Shown one piece after another: positions 36,807-46,442 of a stretch of DNA of 64,000 nt (position 1 is the stretch's first letter; every line of letters starts with the position of its first letter). Below the pieces are notes generated by a model. The model searched no databases. It saw only the letters and a list, made by a program, of their open reading frames with translations, and was not told the DNA's origin. A program made the position numbers and the translations under genes. The DNA comes from Evansella caseinilytica (GTDB taxonomy: Bacteria; Bacillota; Bacilli; Bacillales; Salisediminibacteriaceae): contig NZ_FNPI01000008.1 of assembly GCF_900107275.1 (NCBI RefSeq), positions 141,025-205,024 on the forward strand, written 5' to 3'.

Positions 36807-38082
36807 GTCACTGTACTTTCGGGTAATCCTCATTTACTTAAGCATCGTTTTTATCAGCGTCCTCACCGGTTTTCTTTCCGCCCTCCTCCTTTACGGGGCG
36901 GATGGTTCCATTGAAATGGAAAGTGAGCTTCAGGAAAAGGCGGCGCTTATCATTGATTTATATGAACGGACTCAACCGGATGATTTGCCGGAATTCATGG
37001 AAACGGCCGCCCAGCTTTCCTTATTGAACATCGAGCTTTTCGATGCGGAGACCGGAGAAACAGTGCAGTTCAACCGCGGCGAGGATACCCTTCTGTCAAA
37101 GCTTGATTCGACGGTGACCATTCCATGGTATACAGGTGACAACCGTTATCAACTGTCTGTCAGCAATGATTTACCGGAAGGCTCTGGGATGGAACTTACA
37201 GTACTGCTCTGTATTATCCTTGTTACAGGCAGCTTATTAGTTCTTGTTGCAACGCGATATTTAGTCAAGCCGGTAAAAGCGGTAACTTCGGTAGCAAACC
37301 AGATTTCCACCGGAAATTTTAACGTCCGCCTCCCCGAAGGCCGTCAGGATGAGCTTGGAAGCCTGTGGACAGCCATTAACGATATGGCAGATGATTTGGG
37401 GCAACTGGAATCGGAACGACAGGAATTTGTCGCAAACGTATCCCATGAATTTCAGTCTCCTTTAACGTCAATTAAAGGTTTTTCTACTATGCTGCTCAAT
37501 GAGAAGCTGTCTGAAGAAGAGAAAAGACGGGCTGCGCAAATCATTCGGCAAGAAAGTGACCGATTGTCCAGATTAAGCGATAATTTGTTAAAGCTGGCGG
37601 CGCTTGATGCAGGCAGCCATGCTTTCCATCCGGTAACCTTTGATATATCGGAGCAAATACGCAGATCCGTCCTGGCATTCGAGCCTCAGTGGATTAATAA
37701 ACGGCTTCAAGTGGAAATGAACGCAGATAAAACGTTGCTGACCGCTGATGAAGACTTATTGATTCAAGTATGGACAAATCTGATGTCCAACGCAGTGAAA
37801 TTTACACCGCCCGGAGGAAAAATCAGCATCAGCATACAAACAAAACGGGAACATGTGGAAGTCCGCTTTTTCGATAGCGGCGCTCCGATTCCAGTAGAAG
37901 ACAGGGAGCGTATTTTCGACCGATTTCACAAAACCGACCGCACGCGAAACAGGAAGGTGGACGGCAACGGGCTTGGACTATCGATCGTAAAAAAAATCGT
38001 CGGACTTCACAAAGGCAGCATTACCGTGTGTACAACGAACAACGACGGAAAATCCTTCGTGGTGAGACTGCCAAAAAGTTGA
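36799..38082 (+). CDS. Sensor histidine kinase, HssS-like
   Basis: 427 residues: TM1 (about 8-32, VILIYLSIVFISVLTGFLSALLLY), an extracellular sensor region of ~110 residues, TM2 (about 150-172), HAMP domain (YLVKPVKAVTSVANQIS), dimerisation H-box ANVSHEFQSPLTSIKGF, N-box MSNAVKFTPPGG, and G-boxes FFDSGAPI and GNGLGLSIVKK. The HEFQSPLTSI form of the H-box is characteristic of HssS. ATG at 36799 with GGAGGTCAAGC upstream, overlapping the regulator gene; the longer frame is a shadow. Signal unknown from sequence; haem is a family-based guess. Confidence 0.82.
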   Translation: MFKSLYFRVILIYLSIVFISVLTGFLSALLLYGADGSIEMESELQEKAALIIDLYERTQPDDLPEFMETAAQLSLLNIELFDAETGETVQFNRGEDTLLSKLDSTVTIPWYTGDNRYQLSVSNDLPEGSGMELTVLLCIILVTGSLLVLVATRYLVKPVKAVTSVANQISTGNFNVRLPEGRQDELGSLWTAINDMADDLGQLESERQEFVANVSHEFQSPLTSIKGFSTMLLNEKLSEEEKRRAAQIIRQESDRLSRLSDNLLKLAALDAGSHAFHPVTFDISEQIRRSVLAFEPQWINKRLQVEMNADKTLLTADEDLLIQVWTNLMSNAVKFTPPGGKISISIQTKREHVEVRFFDSGAPIPVEDRERIFDRFHKTDRTRNRKVDGNGLGLSIVKKIVGLHKGSITVCTTNNDGKSFVVRLPKS

Positions 38083-38124
38083 TCTGCCAAGTCAGTATGA
38101 CTAGTAACACGTCTTAACTGATGG

Positions 38125-38165
38125 TAAGAAACTCCCACTTCCTAGCGTAAGTGGGAGAGGTTCAT
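38125..38165. mobile_element. Possible IS200/IS605-type end remnant
   Basis: A 9-bp perfect hairpin CTCCCACTT-CCTAGCGT-AAGTGGGAG followed by AGGTTC resembles the subterminal hairpin at the ends of IS605-group elements in Bacillus. No transposase (TnpA or TnpB) is adjacent, so if correct it is a solo end. It could also end the kinase transcript, but has no T-run. Confidence 0.35.
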
Positions 38166-38243
38166 TATGAAAAGAGAATTATGAAGAGGTCATTCGCATT
38201 ACGAAAGATCCCATCTTCCAGGTTTGAATGAAAATTTATTTAT

Positions 38244-38312
38244 AGAGCGTGTTCAAAAAGGCAATGGCTCCACTCGATGCGCCGGCTCGTTGCTTCATGT
38301 GTATTCAAAAAG
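38244..38312 (-). repeat. Family B dispersed element, truncated
   Basis: AGAGCGTGTTCAAAAAGGCAATGGCTCCACTCGATGC matches one end of the complete copies in inverted orientation, then GCCGGCTCGTTGCTTCATGTGTATTCAAAAAG fuses to the other end. Most of the interior is deleted. Confidence 0.58.
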
Positions 38313-38336
38313 TTTAAAAGTAAGCTTCTTAACCAT

Positions 38337-38684
38337 TCACGCTAATATTTTTTTAACAAATTCTGATTTTAATTTCATAGCTCCAAAGCTATCGATTTTA
38401 CAGTCAATATCATGATCTCCATCAACTAGACGAATATTTTTCACTTTTGTACCGATTTTTACAACAGATGAAGTCCCTTTCACTTTTAAGTCCTTGATGA
38501 CTGTCACAGAATCACCATCGTTTAACACATTTCCGTTTGCATCTCTCACAACTTTTGTATCCTCATTGTTTTCCGCCTCTGATTCCAGAGTCCATTCATG
38601 AGCACACTCTGGACATACAAAAAGATTTCTATCTTCATAAGTATATTCTGAATTACATTTCGGGCAATATGGTAAAGTAGGCAT
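38337..38684 (-). CDS. YjdM/PhnA-family zinc-ribbon protein
   Basis: 115 residues. An N-terminal zinc ribbon with two CxxC pairs ([26 protein letters not shown]) is joined to a C-terminal SH3-like barrel ([36 protein letters not shown]). This is the YjdM (PhnA) family, historically called alkylphosphonate utilisation but without proven enzymatic activity. GGAGGAAATAAAAAT before ATG. Not linked to the phnDCE genes, which lie 30 kb away. Confidence 0.87.
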   Translation of the reverse strand: MPTLPYCPKCNSEYTYEDRNLFVCPECAHEWTLESEAENNEDTKVVRDANGNVLNDGDSVTVIKDLKVKGTSSVVKIGTKVKNIRLVDGDHDIDCKIDSFGAMKLKSEFVKKILA

Positions 38685-38724
38685 ATTTTTATTTCCTCCA
38701 TCTTAAGCTTTTATAAAATCATTA

Positions 38725-38865
38725 TAAGTGTTCAAAAAGGAGGACACAACAGCGGCAGGATCGAGCAGCGCAGCGTACACAGAACGTACATGAGCAGCGG
38801 CGACACAACGCAACGATGAGATTCGCAGGCGCTGTTTCCCCCACTTTTTGAATATCCTTTATAAG
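38725..38865 (+). repeat. Family A dispersed element, full copy
   Basis: Begins TATAAG-TGTTCAAAAAGGAGGAC and ends ACTTTTTGAATATCCTTTATAAG. The interior GAGCAGCG...GACACAACGCAACGATGAG, then ATTCGCAGGCGCTGTTTCCC, is near-identical to the copies at 9679 and 9990. It gives the clearest view of the family A ends. Confidence 0.68.
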
Positions 38866-38898
38866 AGTAGATAAGCTAAACTTTGAAGCAAACTGCAT

Positions 38899-40662
38899 TC
38901 AAAAATCCAATGCATTGGTTTTATTATTTATTATATTAACTTCCTGAGAGTGCTGACAAAGATAGGCACATTCACGAAAAGCGAAATGCTTACACCCTAT
39001 ACATTTTTTCGTATTCAAATGTTCCAGAGCGCAACTAATAGCTTCTCCTGTATGATCAAAAAAGTTTTCTCCTCCAACTTCATTGTACAATCCATTCTTA
39101 TCCAGAGTTGTTTTTAACTCTGATTGAATGCCGGAAATGAGAAGTAAGCCGCCTTGCTTTTTAAAATGCTTCATAATATTTGTAAAGTATGATTCCCCTG
39201 TTGTATCAATAAAAGGAACTTTTCCCATACGTAAAATTAAAACTTTCGGTTTATAATGAATAGTCGCTAAAATATTTTGTTCAAACGTTTGAGCAGCGCC
39301 AAAAAATAGCGGACCTTCTATTGTGTAAATACTGATTTGCGGACAATCATGTGCCTTATTTACCACATGCGGCAACACTTTTTCGTTCTTTGTTGTATGA
39401 TCAGGAAGCACTTTAGATATGACAAGCATACTGCTCATACGTTTAGTAAACAAAATAATAGCTAAAATGAGACCGATTTCTACAGCTGTTGTTAAACTGG
39501 TAAATACAGTAAGCAGAAATGTTACAAGCAATACAAGAGAATCCCCTGTCTTCATTTTAAGTATGTGGACAAAATGTTTTTGTTCACTCATATTCCAAGC
39601 TACCACCATTAATATAGGAGCCATACTGGCAAGCGGAATATGTGAGGCATACGGCGCTAACAATAGAAGTGTGAATAACACAAATACCCCATGAATAACA
39701 CCTGACATCGGAGTTACAGCTCCATTCTTAATATTGGTGGCCGTGCGGGCAATCGCTCCAGTTGCCGGAATTCCTCCAAATAACGGTGTAACAATATTGG
39801 CAATTCCCTGACCAATGAGCTCCTTGTTACTGTTGTGTTTACTATTTGTCATACCATCAGCCACGACAGCGGATAAAAGGGATTCAATACCACCCAACAT
39901 AGCGATCACAAATGCAGGGCCGATCAACTGTCTTATGCGCTCTAATGTGATTTCCGGTATTTCTAACTGAGGAAGCGTATTTGGAATCGTACCGTACGCT
40001 GTACCAATGGTGGGTACATGCCCTGAGAAAAATACAGTGGCAATTATCGTTGAAATAGCAATGCCTGCTAATGAACCAGGTATTTTTGGTAAAATCTTTG
40101 GTGTTATAAGTATAATAAAAAAACAAATGAAGGCAGTTAAAATACTGTAAAAATTAGTAGTACCAATATGAACGACAATCTCCTTTAGGTTTGCTATAAA
40201 TTCCTCATGCTTTTTTATCCCTGTTAAACCTAAAAAACTTGCAATTTGTCCGGTAAAGATAATGACAGCAATACCTGATGTAAAGCCAACTGTTACAGGG
40301 CGCGGGATAAATTTAATTAAAGATCCCAGTTTAAAAATTCCCATAAGGCACAAGATGACTCCGGCTAATAAACCGGCAAGCAGCAAATCTTTATATCCAT
40401 AGGTAACGACAATCCCTAAAAGAATCGGAACAAAAGCACCTGTAGGGCCTCCAATTTGATATTTTGAACCGCCAAATAACGAAATGAATATCCCGGCAAT
40501 ACATGCTGTATAAATTCCATACTCTGGTTTAACTCCGGATGCAATAGCAAAAGACATAGCAAGTGGAAGCGCGACAACTCCGACAATCATTCCAGAAAGA
40601 AGATCCTTTTGAAAATGTCCTAATGAATATCCTTCAAACCTTCCCGTAAATAACCCTTTCAT
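38899..40662 (-). CDS. SulP-family anion transporter with C-terminal STAS domain
   Basis: 587 residues. The membrane part (about 1-400) has the SulP signature YGIYTACIAGIFISLFGGSKYQIGGPTGAFVPIL and about 12-14 helices. A cytoplasmic STAS domain (about 440-545, ILRMGKVPFIDTTGESYF) follows. Unusually the protein ends in a cysteine/histidine-rich tail, C-x-x-CKHFAFREC-x-x-x-C-x-H, that could bind metal or sense redox. Substrate is sulfate, bicarbonate or another anion. It is co-transcribed 55 bp downstream of an ArsR-family gene, so its expression is probably repressor-controlled. AAGAAGG before ATG. Confidence 0.86.
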   Translation of the reverse strand: MKGLFTGRFEGYSLGHFQKDLLSGMIVGVVALPLAMSFAIASGVKPEYGIYTACIAGIFISLFGGSKYQIGGPTGAFVPILLGIVVTYGYKDLLLAGLLAGVILCLMGIFKLGSLIKFIPRPVTVGFTSGIAVIIFTGQIASFLGLTGIKKHEEFIANLKEIVVHIGTTNFYSILTAFICFFIILITPKILPKIPGSLAGIAISTIIATVFFSGHVPTIGTAYGTIPNTLPQLEIPEITLERIRQLIGPAFVIAMLGGIESLLSAVVADGMTNSKHNSNKELIGQGIANIVTPLFGGIPATGAIARTATNIKNGAVTPMSGVIHGVFVLFTLLLLAPYASHIPLASMAPILMVVAWNMSEQKHFVHILKMKTGDSLVLLVTFLLTVFTSLTTAVEIGLILAIILFTKRMSSMLVISKVLPDHTTKNEKVLPHVVNKAHDCPQISIYTIEGPLFFGAAQTFEQNILATIHYKPKVLILRMGKVPFIDTTGESYFTNIMKHFKKQGGLLLISGIQSELKTTLDKNGLYNEVGGENFFDHTGEAISCALEHLNTKKCIGCKHFAFRECAYLCQHSQEVNIINNKTNALDF

Positions 40663-40717
40663 TACAAAACCTTCTTTTCTATTTCATGTTAAATGATATC
40701 TTTTTTTCCGAACTTCA

Positions 40718-41080
40718 CTACTTAACCTGTCCATCCTTAACTGTCGATTCACACTCTGTTTCATCCAGTTCCACCAACATTGAAATTGTATCAATTAAGT
40801 GGTTGTTAAAAATTCGCTTTGCAACTGCCAGTAAATCCACGATCATTGGATCTCGCAGAGAATATAAAACTCGTTTCCCATCTTTGGTACCAACAACAAT
40901 ATTTTTTGAACGTAGTACACTTAATTGTTGAGAAACAGCTGAACCTTCCTTATTGAGATTCGATTGAATTTCATTTACGCTTTTTTCACCTTCCGACAGT
41001 AATTCCAGAATGCCGATTCTCAAAGGATGTGCCAATGCTTTAAAGAAATCAGCTTTAAATTGTTGCATTTCGTTTCCCAT
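40718..41080 (-). CDS. ArsR-family regulator of the SulP operon
   Basis: 120 residues: KADFFKALAHPLRIGILELLSEGEKSVNEIQSNLNKEGSAVSQQLSVLRSKNIV is the ArsR winged helix and RVLYSLRDPMIVDLL the following wing and helix. None of the known metal-site motifs (CxC in alpha-3, DxHx10HxxH in alpha-5) is present and the only Cys is near the C-terminus, so a non-metal signal is likely. GGAGGTGTTTGA before ATG. A 26-bp near-perfect palindrome upstream is the probable operator, and the SulP gene is its downstream target. Confidence 0.82.
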   Translation of the reverse strand: MGNEMQQFKADFFKALAHPLRIGILELLSEGEKSVNEIQSNLNKEGSAVSQQLSVLRSKNIVVGTKDGKRVLYSLRDPMIVDLLAVAKRIFNNHLIDTISMLVELDETECESTVKDGQVK

Positions 41081-41134
41081 TCAAACACCTCCATTTTGTC
41101 TATGTTATGTCCTTCTATATTGAACTCACACTAA

Positions 41135-41160
41135 TACATCTTCAAATATTTGAACATGTA
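41135..41160. promoter_or_regulatory. Palindromic operator upstream of arsR-sulP
   Basis: The core TTCAAATATTTGAA (41141-41154) is a perfect 14-bp palindrome. It is flanked by TACAT and ATGTA, extending the dyad to 26 bp with one mismatched pair. It lies 55-80 bp before the arsR start. Confidence 0.75.
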
Positions 41161-41278
41161 TTATGATAATTGAAGAACTAAGAATTTTCAATATAAATTT
41201 TTAAAATGGAAATTGTTACTAAGTAAACTCGCAACAGCCAAGCTGAAACATCGGGGAATCAGGTGGAGGGCTTATATC

Positions 41279-41341
41279 CTAAAAAAAAGGAGCGCTTACC
41301 CCCATCCAGATTCCCTGAATCTCCTAACGGCTCCGCTCCTT
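41279..41341 (-). terminator. Intrinsic terminator of the sodium channel gene
   Basis: On the minus strand AAGGAGCG...CGCTCCTT with an inner AGATTC-AGG-GAATCT hairpin, followed by TTTTTTTT. It sits 20 bp after the channel stop codon. Confidence 0.75.
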
Positions 41342-41360
41342 GATATTTTCCCTTGCCGGA

Positions 41361-42200
41361 TTAGTTGTTTTTATTTTTCCCTTCAAGAATAAGCTGTTTT
41401 ACTTCCTGAATATCCTGTTTCAGCTCCTGATTCTCTCTATACAGCCTGTCCATTTCCTCTTTCCTTTTCGCTTCATCATCCTGACCTAAATAGCTCAAGA
41501 TAACCGCCACGACTAGGTTGAGTATCACCAGCGCACCAATGATGATAAAGGACACAAAATAAGCCCAGGCCCACGGAATTTCATTAATCACCGGCCGCGC
41601 AACCTGACTTGCCCATGATTCAAAAGTAACCACCTGCATCAAAGTGAACAGCGATGTATGAAAGCTGCCGAAAAACTCATACGGAAGGACCTCGCTGAAG
41701 AACGTTGTGCCAATGATCGCATAGATGGAAAACACCAACATGGACAAACCTAAAATCCCCGTCAACGCCGGCACGGATTTCATAAGCGAGTCGATAATTT
41801 TGCGCAACGCAGGAATTGCCGGAATCATCCTGATCAGCCGCAGCACCCTAATCAGCCGCAAAACACTGACGAACGGTGTGGAATAAAAAACAAAGCTGCC
41901 AATGACAATGCTGAAATCAAAGATATTCCACCTATCAGCGAAGTATCTTTTCATCCCAAAACCAGTTAATTTGATCACCATCTCCAGCACAAATAGCCAA
42001 ACAATGATTTTGTCCAAAGCCAGTAATAAGCGATTTCCCGTATAGTACGTTTCCGCGACGATGATCAGCCCGTTGAATAAAATGATACCGATAACAGCCG
42101 GCTGAAAATACGGATGTTCTGCGACTTGCGTTAATTTATTTTTCATACGATTATTTCCATGCTTCCACTCATTTTTATTTGTTGTTTCCATTGCGTTCAT
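41361..42200 (-). CDS. Voltage-gated sodium channel, NaChBac type
   Basis: 279 residues, one six-TM subunit of a tetrameric channel. S4 voltage sensor at about 114-133 with repeated arginines (VLRLIRVLRLIRMIPAIPALRK). Pore helix and selectivity filter FTLMQVVTFESWAS (TFESW at about 192-196) matches the TLESW filter of NaChBac and gives Na+ selectivity. The C-terminus is a coiled coil (EEMDRLYRENQELKQDIQEVKQLI) for tetramer assembly. AGGGG before ATG 42200. In alkaliphilic bacilli such channels feed Na+ back for motility and pH homeostasis, an ecological hint here. Confidence 0.93.
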   Translation of the reverse strand: MNAMETTNKNEWKHGNNRMKNKLTQVAEHPYFQPAVIGIILFNGLIIVAETYYTGNRLLLALDKIIVWLFVLEMVIKLTGFGMKRYFADRWNIFDFSIVIGSFVFYSTPFVSVLRLIRVLRLIRMIPAIPALRKIIDSLMKSVPALTGILGLSMLVFSIYAIIGTTFFSEVLPYEFFGSFHTSLFTLMQVVTFESWASQVARPVINEIPWAWAYFVSFIIIGALVILNLVVAVILSYLGQDDEAKRKEEMDRLYRENQELKQDIQEVKQLILEGKNKNN

Positions 42201-42236
42201 CTATTTCCCCTTCACCAATATCTATAAGAGCGTGTT

Positions 42237-42272
42237 CAAAAAAATATCATGCGATCTTTTTGAACAAACACT
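42237..42272 (-). repeat. Family B solitary terminal hairpin
   Basis: AGAGCGTGTTCAAAAA and GATCTTTTTGAACAAACACT around a tiny loop, both termini present without interior. It lies just upstream of the channel gene, probably in or before its promoter. Confidence 0.5.
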
Positions 42273-42481
42273 ATTATTATACCAGTTTTCCCAGTAGATA
42301 AATATGTTTTACTACCATTTATGTAGCAGTTCGGTCTCATATTAATACCGAAGATAAACAATAATATGAAATAGTGTCAGATGATTGTTTTACGCAAATG
42401 AAAAATTGTATGATAAAAGAAAATATTCAAAAAGGTAATAATTCCGCTCACACTATAAAGCAATAAAGAAAGGAGATAAAT

Positions 42482-43954
42482 ATGACAAACGGAAACGAAC
42501 GTTCTGAACGAGGATGGCATCTGGACAACAGTTATGCGCGCCTGCCGGAAACCTTTTTCAGCAACCTCGAACCATCCCCGGCAAGATCACCTAAGTTGCT
42601 CATTCTCAATGAACCGCTGGCAGCGTCCCTCGGATTGAATGTTCATGAGCTGAAGAGCAAAGCTGGTACAGCAATATTTGCCGGCAACCGGATTCCGGAA
42701 GGCGCTCAGCCGCTCGCTCAAGCTTATGCAGGACATCAATTCGGGCATTTTACAATGCTGGGCGACGGCCGGGCGATTTTGCTCGGAGAACAGATCACCC
42801 CTCAAGGAGAGCGGGTGGACATTCAGCTGAAAGGCTCCGGCAGAACGCCGTACTCCCGCGGCGGCGATGGCCGGGCGGTTCTCGGTCCGATGCTGAGAGA
42901 GTATATTATCAGCGAGGCAATGCATGCGCTTGGTATCCCAACAACCCGCAGTCTAGCCGTGGCAGCCACCGGTGAAAAGGTCATCCGCGAAACGGTGCTA
43001 CCAGGCGCGATTTTAACCCGCGCGGCTGCCAGTCACCTCCGTGTCGGCACCTTTCAATACGCGGCAAAATGGGGGACACCGGAGGAGCTCCGCATTCTGG
43101 CTGACTACGCACTCGACCGTCATTTCCCAAATATCGAAGCAGAAGACAACCGCTATCTTTCGTTACTGCGGGAAGTGATTAAACAGCAGGCGTCCCTCAT
43201 TGCCAAATGGCAGCTTGTCGGCTTTATTCATGGTGTGATGAACACCGACAATATGACTATCAGCGGAGAGACGATTGATTATGGTCCTTGCGCCTTCATG
43301 GATGCCTATGATCCGGCAACGGTGTTCAGTTCCATTGACGTACAAGGCCGCTATGCTTATGGCAATCAGCCGTATATTGCCGGCTGGAACCTCGCGAGAT
43401 TTGCCGAAACACTGCTGCCCCTGCTCCATGAAAACGAGGAGCAGGCCGTTGACTTAGCACAAGAGGAGATTTCCAAATTTACGGAATTATATCGCAATCA
43501 ATGGCTTACGGGGATGCGATCCAAACTAGGATTATTTAATGAAGAAGCAGCGGATGAGTCCCTGATTGAAGAACTGCTCCGTTTGATGAAAAAATATAAC
43601 GCCGACTTTACAAATACGTTTCGTGCATTAACCTTTGATAAAGCGGCGAATACGGCTCTGGCAGGCAAAACGAAATTTGCACAGTGGCAGGAACGCTGGC
43701 AGGCAAGACTCACCAGACAGGAAAAACCACAGGCTGAGGCTCAGGAACTGATGCGCAGCGTCAATCCTGCGATCATCCCTCGTAATCATCGAGTGGAAGC
43801 GGCACTGGAAGCGGCGGGAAAAGGAGACTACAGTGAGATGGAGCGGCTTCTCGACGTTCTCTCAAACCCTTACGCCCACAGCCAAGAGCAGGAGAAATAT
43901 ACCGCCCCGCCGCCAGAAGCATGCCTGCCGTATCGCACCTATTGTGGTACATGA
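42482..43954 (+). CDS. selO: SelO/YdiU-family protein adenylyltransferase
   Basis: 490-residue pseudokinase-fold enzyme that AMPylates target proteins in relatives. Conserved segments include [24 protein letters not shown], the ATP-binding [28 protein letters not shown], the catalytic HGVMNTDNM and metal-binding [11 protein letters not shown]. The C-terminus is PYRTYCGT: a normal cysteine where some eukaryotic homologues have selenocysteine, and the stop is a TGA after the following codon. AAAGGAGA before ATG. A possible promoter TTGTTT-N18-TATGAT lies near 42390-42420. Family role is oxidative-stress linked. Confidence 0.9.
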   Translation: MTNGNERSERGWHLDNSYARLPETFFSNLEPSPARSPKLLILNEPLAASLGLNVHELKSKAGTAIFAGNRIPEGAQPLAQAYAGHQFGHFTMLGDGRAILLGEQITPQGERVDIQLKGSGRTPYSRGGDGRAVLGPMLREYIISEAMHALGIPTTRSLAVAATGEKVIRETVLPGAILTRAAASHLRVGTFQYAAKWGTPEELRILADYALDRHFPNIEAEDNRYLSLLREVIKQQASLIAKWQLVGFIHGVMNTDNMTISGETIDYGPCAFMDAYDPATVFSSIDVQGRYAYGNQPYIAGWNLARFAETLLPLLHENEEQAVDLAQEEISKFTELYRNQWLTGMRSKLGLFNEEAADESLIEELLRLMKKYNADFTNTFRALTFDKAANTALAGKTKFAQWQERWQARLTRQEKPQAEAQELMRSVNPAIIPRNHRVEAALEAAGKGDYSEMERLLDVLSNPYAHSQEQEKYTAPPPEACLPYRTYCGT

Positions 43955-44051
43955 GGCATCAGCGGCAATGTGTGATTGTAAGCAAATAAATGCGGATGAA
44001 CCACGAGGAAAAACGTATTTACTCTAAAAACAGCTTGCGTTTCCATGGAAA

Positions 44052-44100
44052 AAGGGTGCCTCAAAAGGCGATAACCCTTTATAAGGCACCCTCCCATTTT
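44052..44100. terminator. Bidirectional terminator between selO and the beta-helix lipoprotein gene
   Basis: AGGGTGCCT (44053-44061) pairs with AGGCACCCT (44084-44092). On the minus strand TTTTT follows, so it terminates the lipoprotein gene; the plus strand has a weaker CATTTTC. Convergent genes share it. Confidence 0.7.
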
Positions 44101-44169
44101 CTTCTTCAACTAAAGATGGTTCATTACATCAAGCACAGCTTGCGGCAACTCCCCCTTCACCTACATTTC

Positions 44170-46341
44170 TCAGTTATCTCCTTCTCTTCCACCCGGCATG
44201 CCGCCATTTCCCGGAAACTCCACGCCAAGCTCCTCCAGTCGCTGTTGCATTTCCTCTTGCGTTATCGTTCCGGCTCTGGCTTCTTCCATGATCGCTTCCA
44301 CTTCGGCTCTCGTTTCTTCATCTAAATCATCAAACATATTCCCGAAGTTGCCCCCTCGATCAGGAGGGGTTTGCCCTTCTCCTTCCATTGGCATTTCCCC
44401 CTCACCTTCAGGCGGCATTCCACCTTCTCCTGGGTTGCTTCCTTCACCATCCGGACGCATACCGCCTTCTCCAGGGTTGCCGCCCCCTGGCCCGGAGGAT
44501 CTGCCTGTTGTCACCCCGGATTCATTCAGCCATGTGACAGAGTCGGTTAGCTCAAACGTGACGATTTCCGTTCCCCCTTCATAGCTGCCGTCTGCGTATA
44601 AACCGTTTACCGCTGTACCCGTTGCGCTTCCGCCGGAATACAGTGTATAAGAAGAACCTGTTGTTAGGGACGGGCTGCTAATAAAAATTGATTGGTACGT
44701 TTTTTCAGGTGCGAACGTCACAATGGTGTTTCCTTCACTATCTTCAAGATGGACGAGCGTGCCGGCTGCCTGTGTCTCTGAATACGTCATCATAATCGAT
44801 GGTTGCGCCGATTCGTCAGACGCCGCCTGCGCCATACCGGAGCTTCCTGCAGCAATGATCGTTCCGCCGGTTATGTCAAAGCTGCTATCATAATCGAGCG
44901 CGCCATCCATGTTGGCCGTTGGCCCATTCACGATCACAAGTCCATCCGACATCGAAATCGAACCGTTCGAATCAATCCCGTCACCGTCGGCGTTCACATA
45001 GATAGTTCCGCCGGTAATCGTCAACATCCTGCCTTCGGAAGCAGCTTCGATATCCATGCCTGACTCGTCGTTTCCGCCGGCAACATTAATGCCATCGTCA
45101 CTTGCCGTCACATCGATGGTTCCGCCTTCCAACGTGATATTGTTTCCTTCAATGCCTTCATAGCTTTTCACTACCGTGACTGCCCCGTCCGTCATCGTAA
45201 CATCCTCATCCGCGTGAATGCCGTCATCACCGGATGCCAGCGTCAAATCTCCGCCGGTAATTGTGATATCGCCGTTGCTGTGGACAGTATCATCGAGCGA
45301 GTCGATAGCGAACGTTCCCCCCGTTATCGTGACTTCCGTTTCCGCTTTTAACCCTTTTGTGCTCGCTGATTCCTCGTCAGTATCCGACGATGTAGTATTC
45401 CTGTTTCCCGGTCCTCCCATCATTCCATCGTTATTGCTAATCGTTTCCGGGCTGCCGCCGCCAGTCACAATCGTATATTCGCCATCAGTGACTATTAATG
45501 AGTTGACTGCCTGGATACCATCACTCTCTGCGGTAATTTCAAACGTCCCCCCTTCAAGAATGATCATTCCGACCGTTGCATCCTTGTCATTGGTAGACTT
45601 GATGCCGTCACCGCTGGATTCAATCGTGATTGTTCCGTCGTTCACGGCGACGAGATCCCGTCCCATTAACCCGTCATCAGCCGCGGTGATGGAAATATCT
45701 CCTCCGGTGATTTTTAAATCGTCTTTGCTTGTAATACCGTTGTTATAATTTCCATTGACGATCAGCGTGCCGCTGCCGTTAATGGTCAAGTCGTCCTTGC
45801 TGTAGATGGCTGCATTCGGCTCATCTGTCGAGGAATCTTCATACACGTATTGTTCTCCATCGGAAATCATGTTTTCCGTCCCTTCCGGAAGCGAAATGAT
45901 CGTTTTTTCCGCCTGGACAACATAGATTGCCGCACTTGTCGACGAGCTGATCGCAGCGCCGTTCAATACAAGCCGTACCGCGATGTTGTCCTCTGCATCG
46001 ATGACAATCTGTCCGTCATCCAGTTCCCCGCTCAGAACATAGACGCCGCCTGCTTTAATCGTCAGCACTCCGTCGGCAAAAACAAGCGGGGCTGATGCAT
46101 CAAAATCGACATCCGTTCCGTTCAGCTCGATATACGCGGGATTTTCATTTTCCCAATCACTGTAAAAGTCATCATCGCCGTAAGTCACCAGTTCACTGAT
46201 TGCCGCGCTCACTTCCTCCGTCGAATCGCTTGAACCGGCCGCCGTCGATTGTTCCGTTCCGTTTGCGTCGCTATTGCATGCCGCCAACAAAGACAGACTT
46301 AGTAAGATCGCTCCCTTTACATATTTTTTCTGCCTTTTCAT
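44170..46341 (-). CDS. Beta-helix carbohydrate-binding lipoprotein (DUF4353/Cthe_2159-like)
   Basis: 723-residue surface lipoprotein. Signal peptide MKRQKKYVKGAILLSLSLLAAC has lipobox LAAC (Cys22), then a Ser/Thr linker. About 85-560 is a right-handed parallel beta-helix built from short repeats of the type DDGI-x-A-DEDVTMTDGAVTVV, rich in Asp/Gly (ITAADDGLMGRD, SSGDGIKSTNDKDA, SGDDGIHADEDV, ADGDGIDSNGSIS). This resembles the Cthe_2159 acidic-polysaccharide-binding family. The C-terminal ~110 residues are low-complexity (GGNPGEGGMRPDGEG, PPEGEGEMPMEGEGQ) followed by a helix LDEETRAEVEAIMEEARAGTITQEEMQQRLEELG. Divergent from a two-component system; DUF4956 and VTC-domain genes follow, a known gene association. 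Confidence 0.82.
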   Translation of the reverse strand: MKRQKKYVKGAILLSLSLLAACNSDANGTEQSTAAGSSDSTEEVSAAISELVTYGDDDFYSDWENENPAYIELNGTDVDFDASAPLVFADGVLTIKAGGVYVLSGELDDGQIVIDAEDNIAVRLVLNGAAISSSTSAAIYVVQAEKTIISLPEGTENMISDGEQYVYEDSSTDEPNAAIYSKDDLTINGSGTLIVNGNYNNGITSKDDLKITGGDISITAADDGLMGRDLVAVNDGTITIESSGDGIKSTNDKDATVGMIILEGGTFEITAESDGIQAVNSLIVTDGEYTIVTGGGSPETISNNDGMMGGPGNRNTTSSDTDEESASTKGLKAETEVTITGGTFAIDSLDDTVHSNGDITITGGDLTLASGDDGIHADEDVTMTDGAVTVVKSYEGIEGNNITLEGGTIDVTASDDGINVAGGNDESGMDIEAASEGRMLTITGGTIYVNADGDGIDSNGSISMSDGLVIVNGPTANMDGALDYDSSFDITGGTIIAAGSSGMAQAASDESAQPSIMMTYSETQAAGTLVHLEDSEGNTIVTFAPEKTYQSIFISSPSLTTGSSYTLYSGGSATGTAVNGLYADGSYEGGTEIVTFELTDSVTWLNESGVTTGRSSGPGGGNPGEGGMRPDGEGSNPGEGGMPPEGEGEMPMEGEGQTPPDRGGNFGNMFDDLDEETRAEVEAIMEEARAGTITQEEMQQRLEELGVEFPGNGGMPGGREGDN

Positions 46342-46442
46342 ATATCCTCATCCCCTTTTTCAGAACTCGCTTTATCAGGAGTCTTGCTTTCCCGTGATTC
46401 ACATTATTGAATACGAACCTTAATAAAACCTTAAAAAATTTA

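Noticed and set aside
43930..43954. Selenocysteine at the end of SelO
   Set aside because: The conserved C-terminal position is an ordinary TGT cysteine codon (CGT at the end of YRTYCGT reads through Gly-Thr to a TGA stop).
43966..43990. CGGCAATGTGTGATT shared with 9893-9910
   Set aside because: Only about 15 bp of identity with no shared flanks or structure; likely coincidence.
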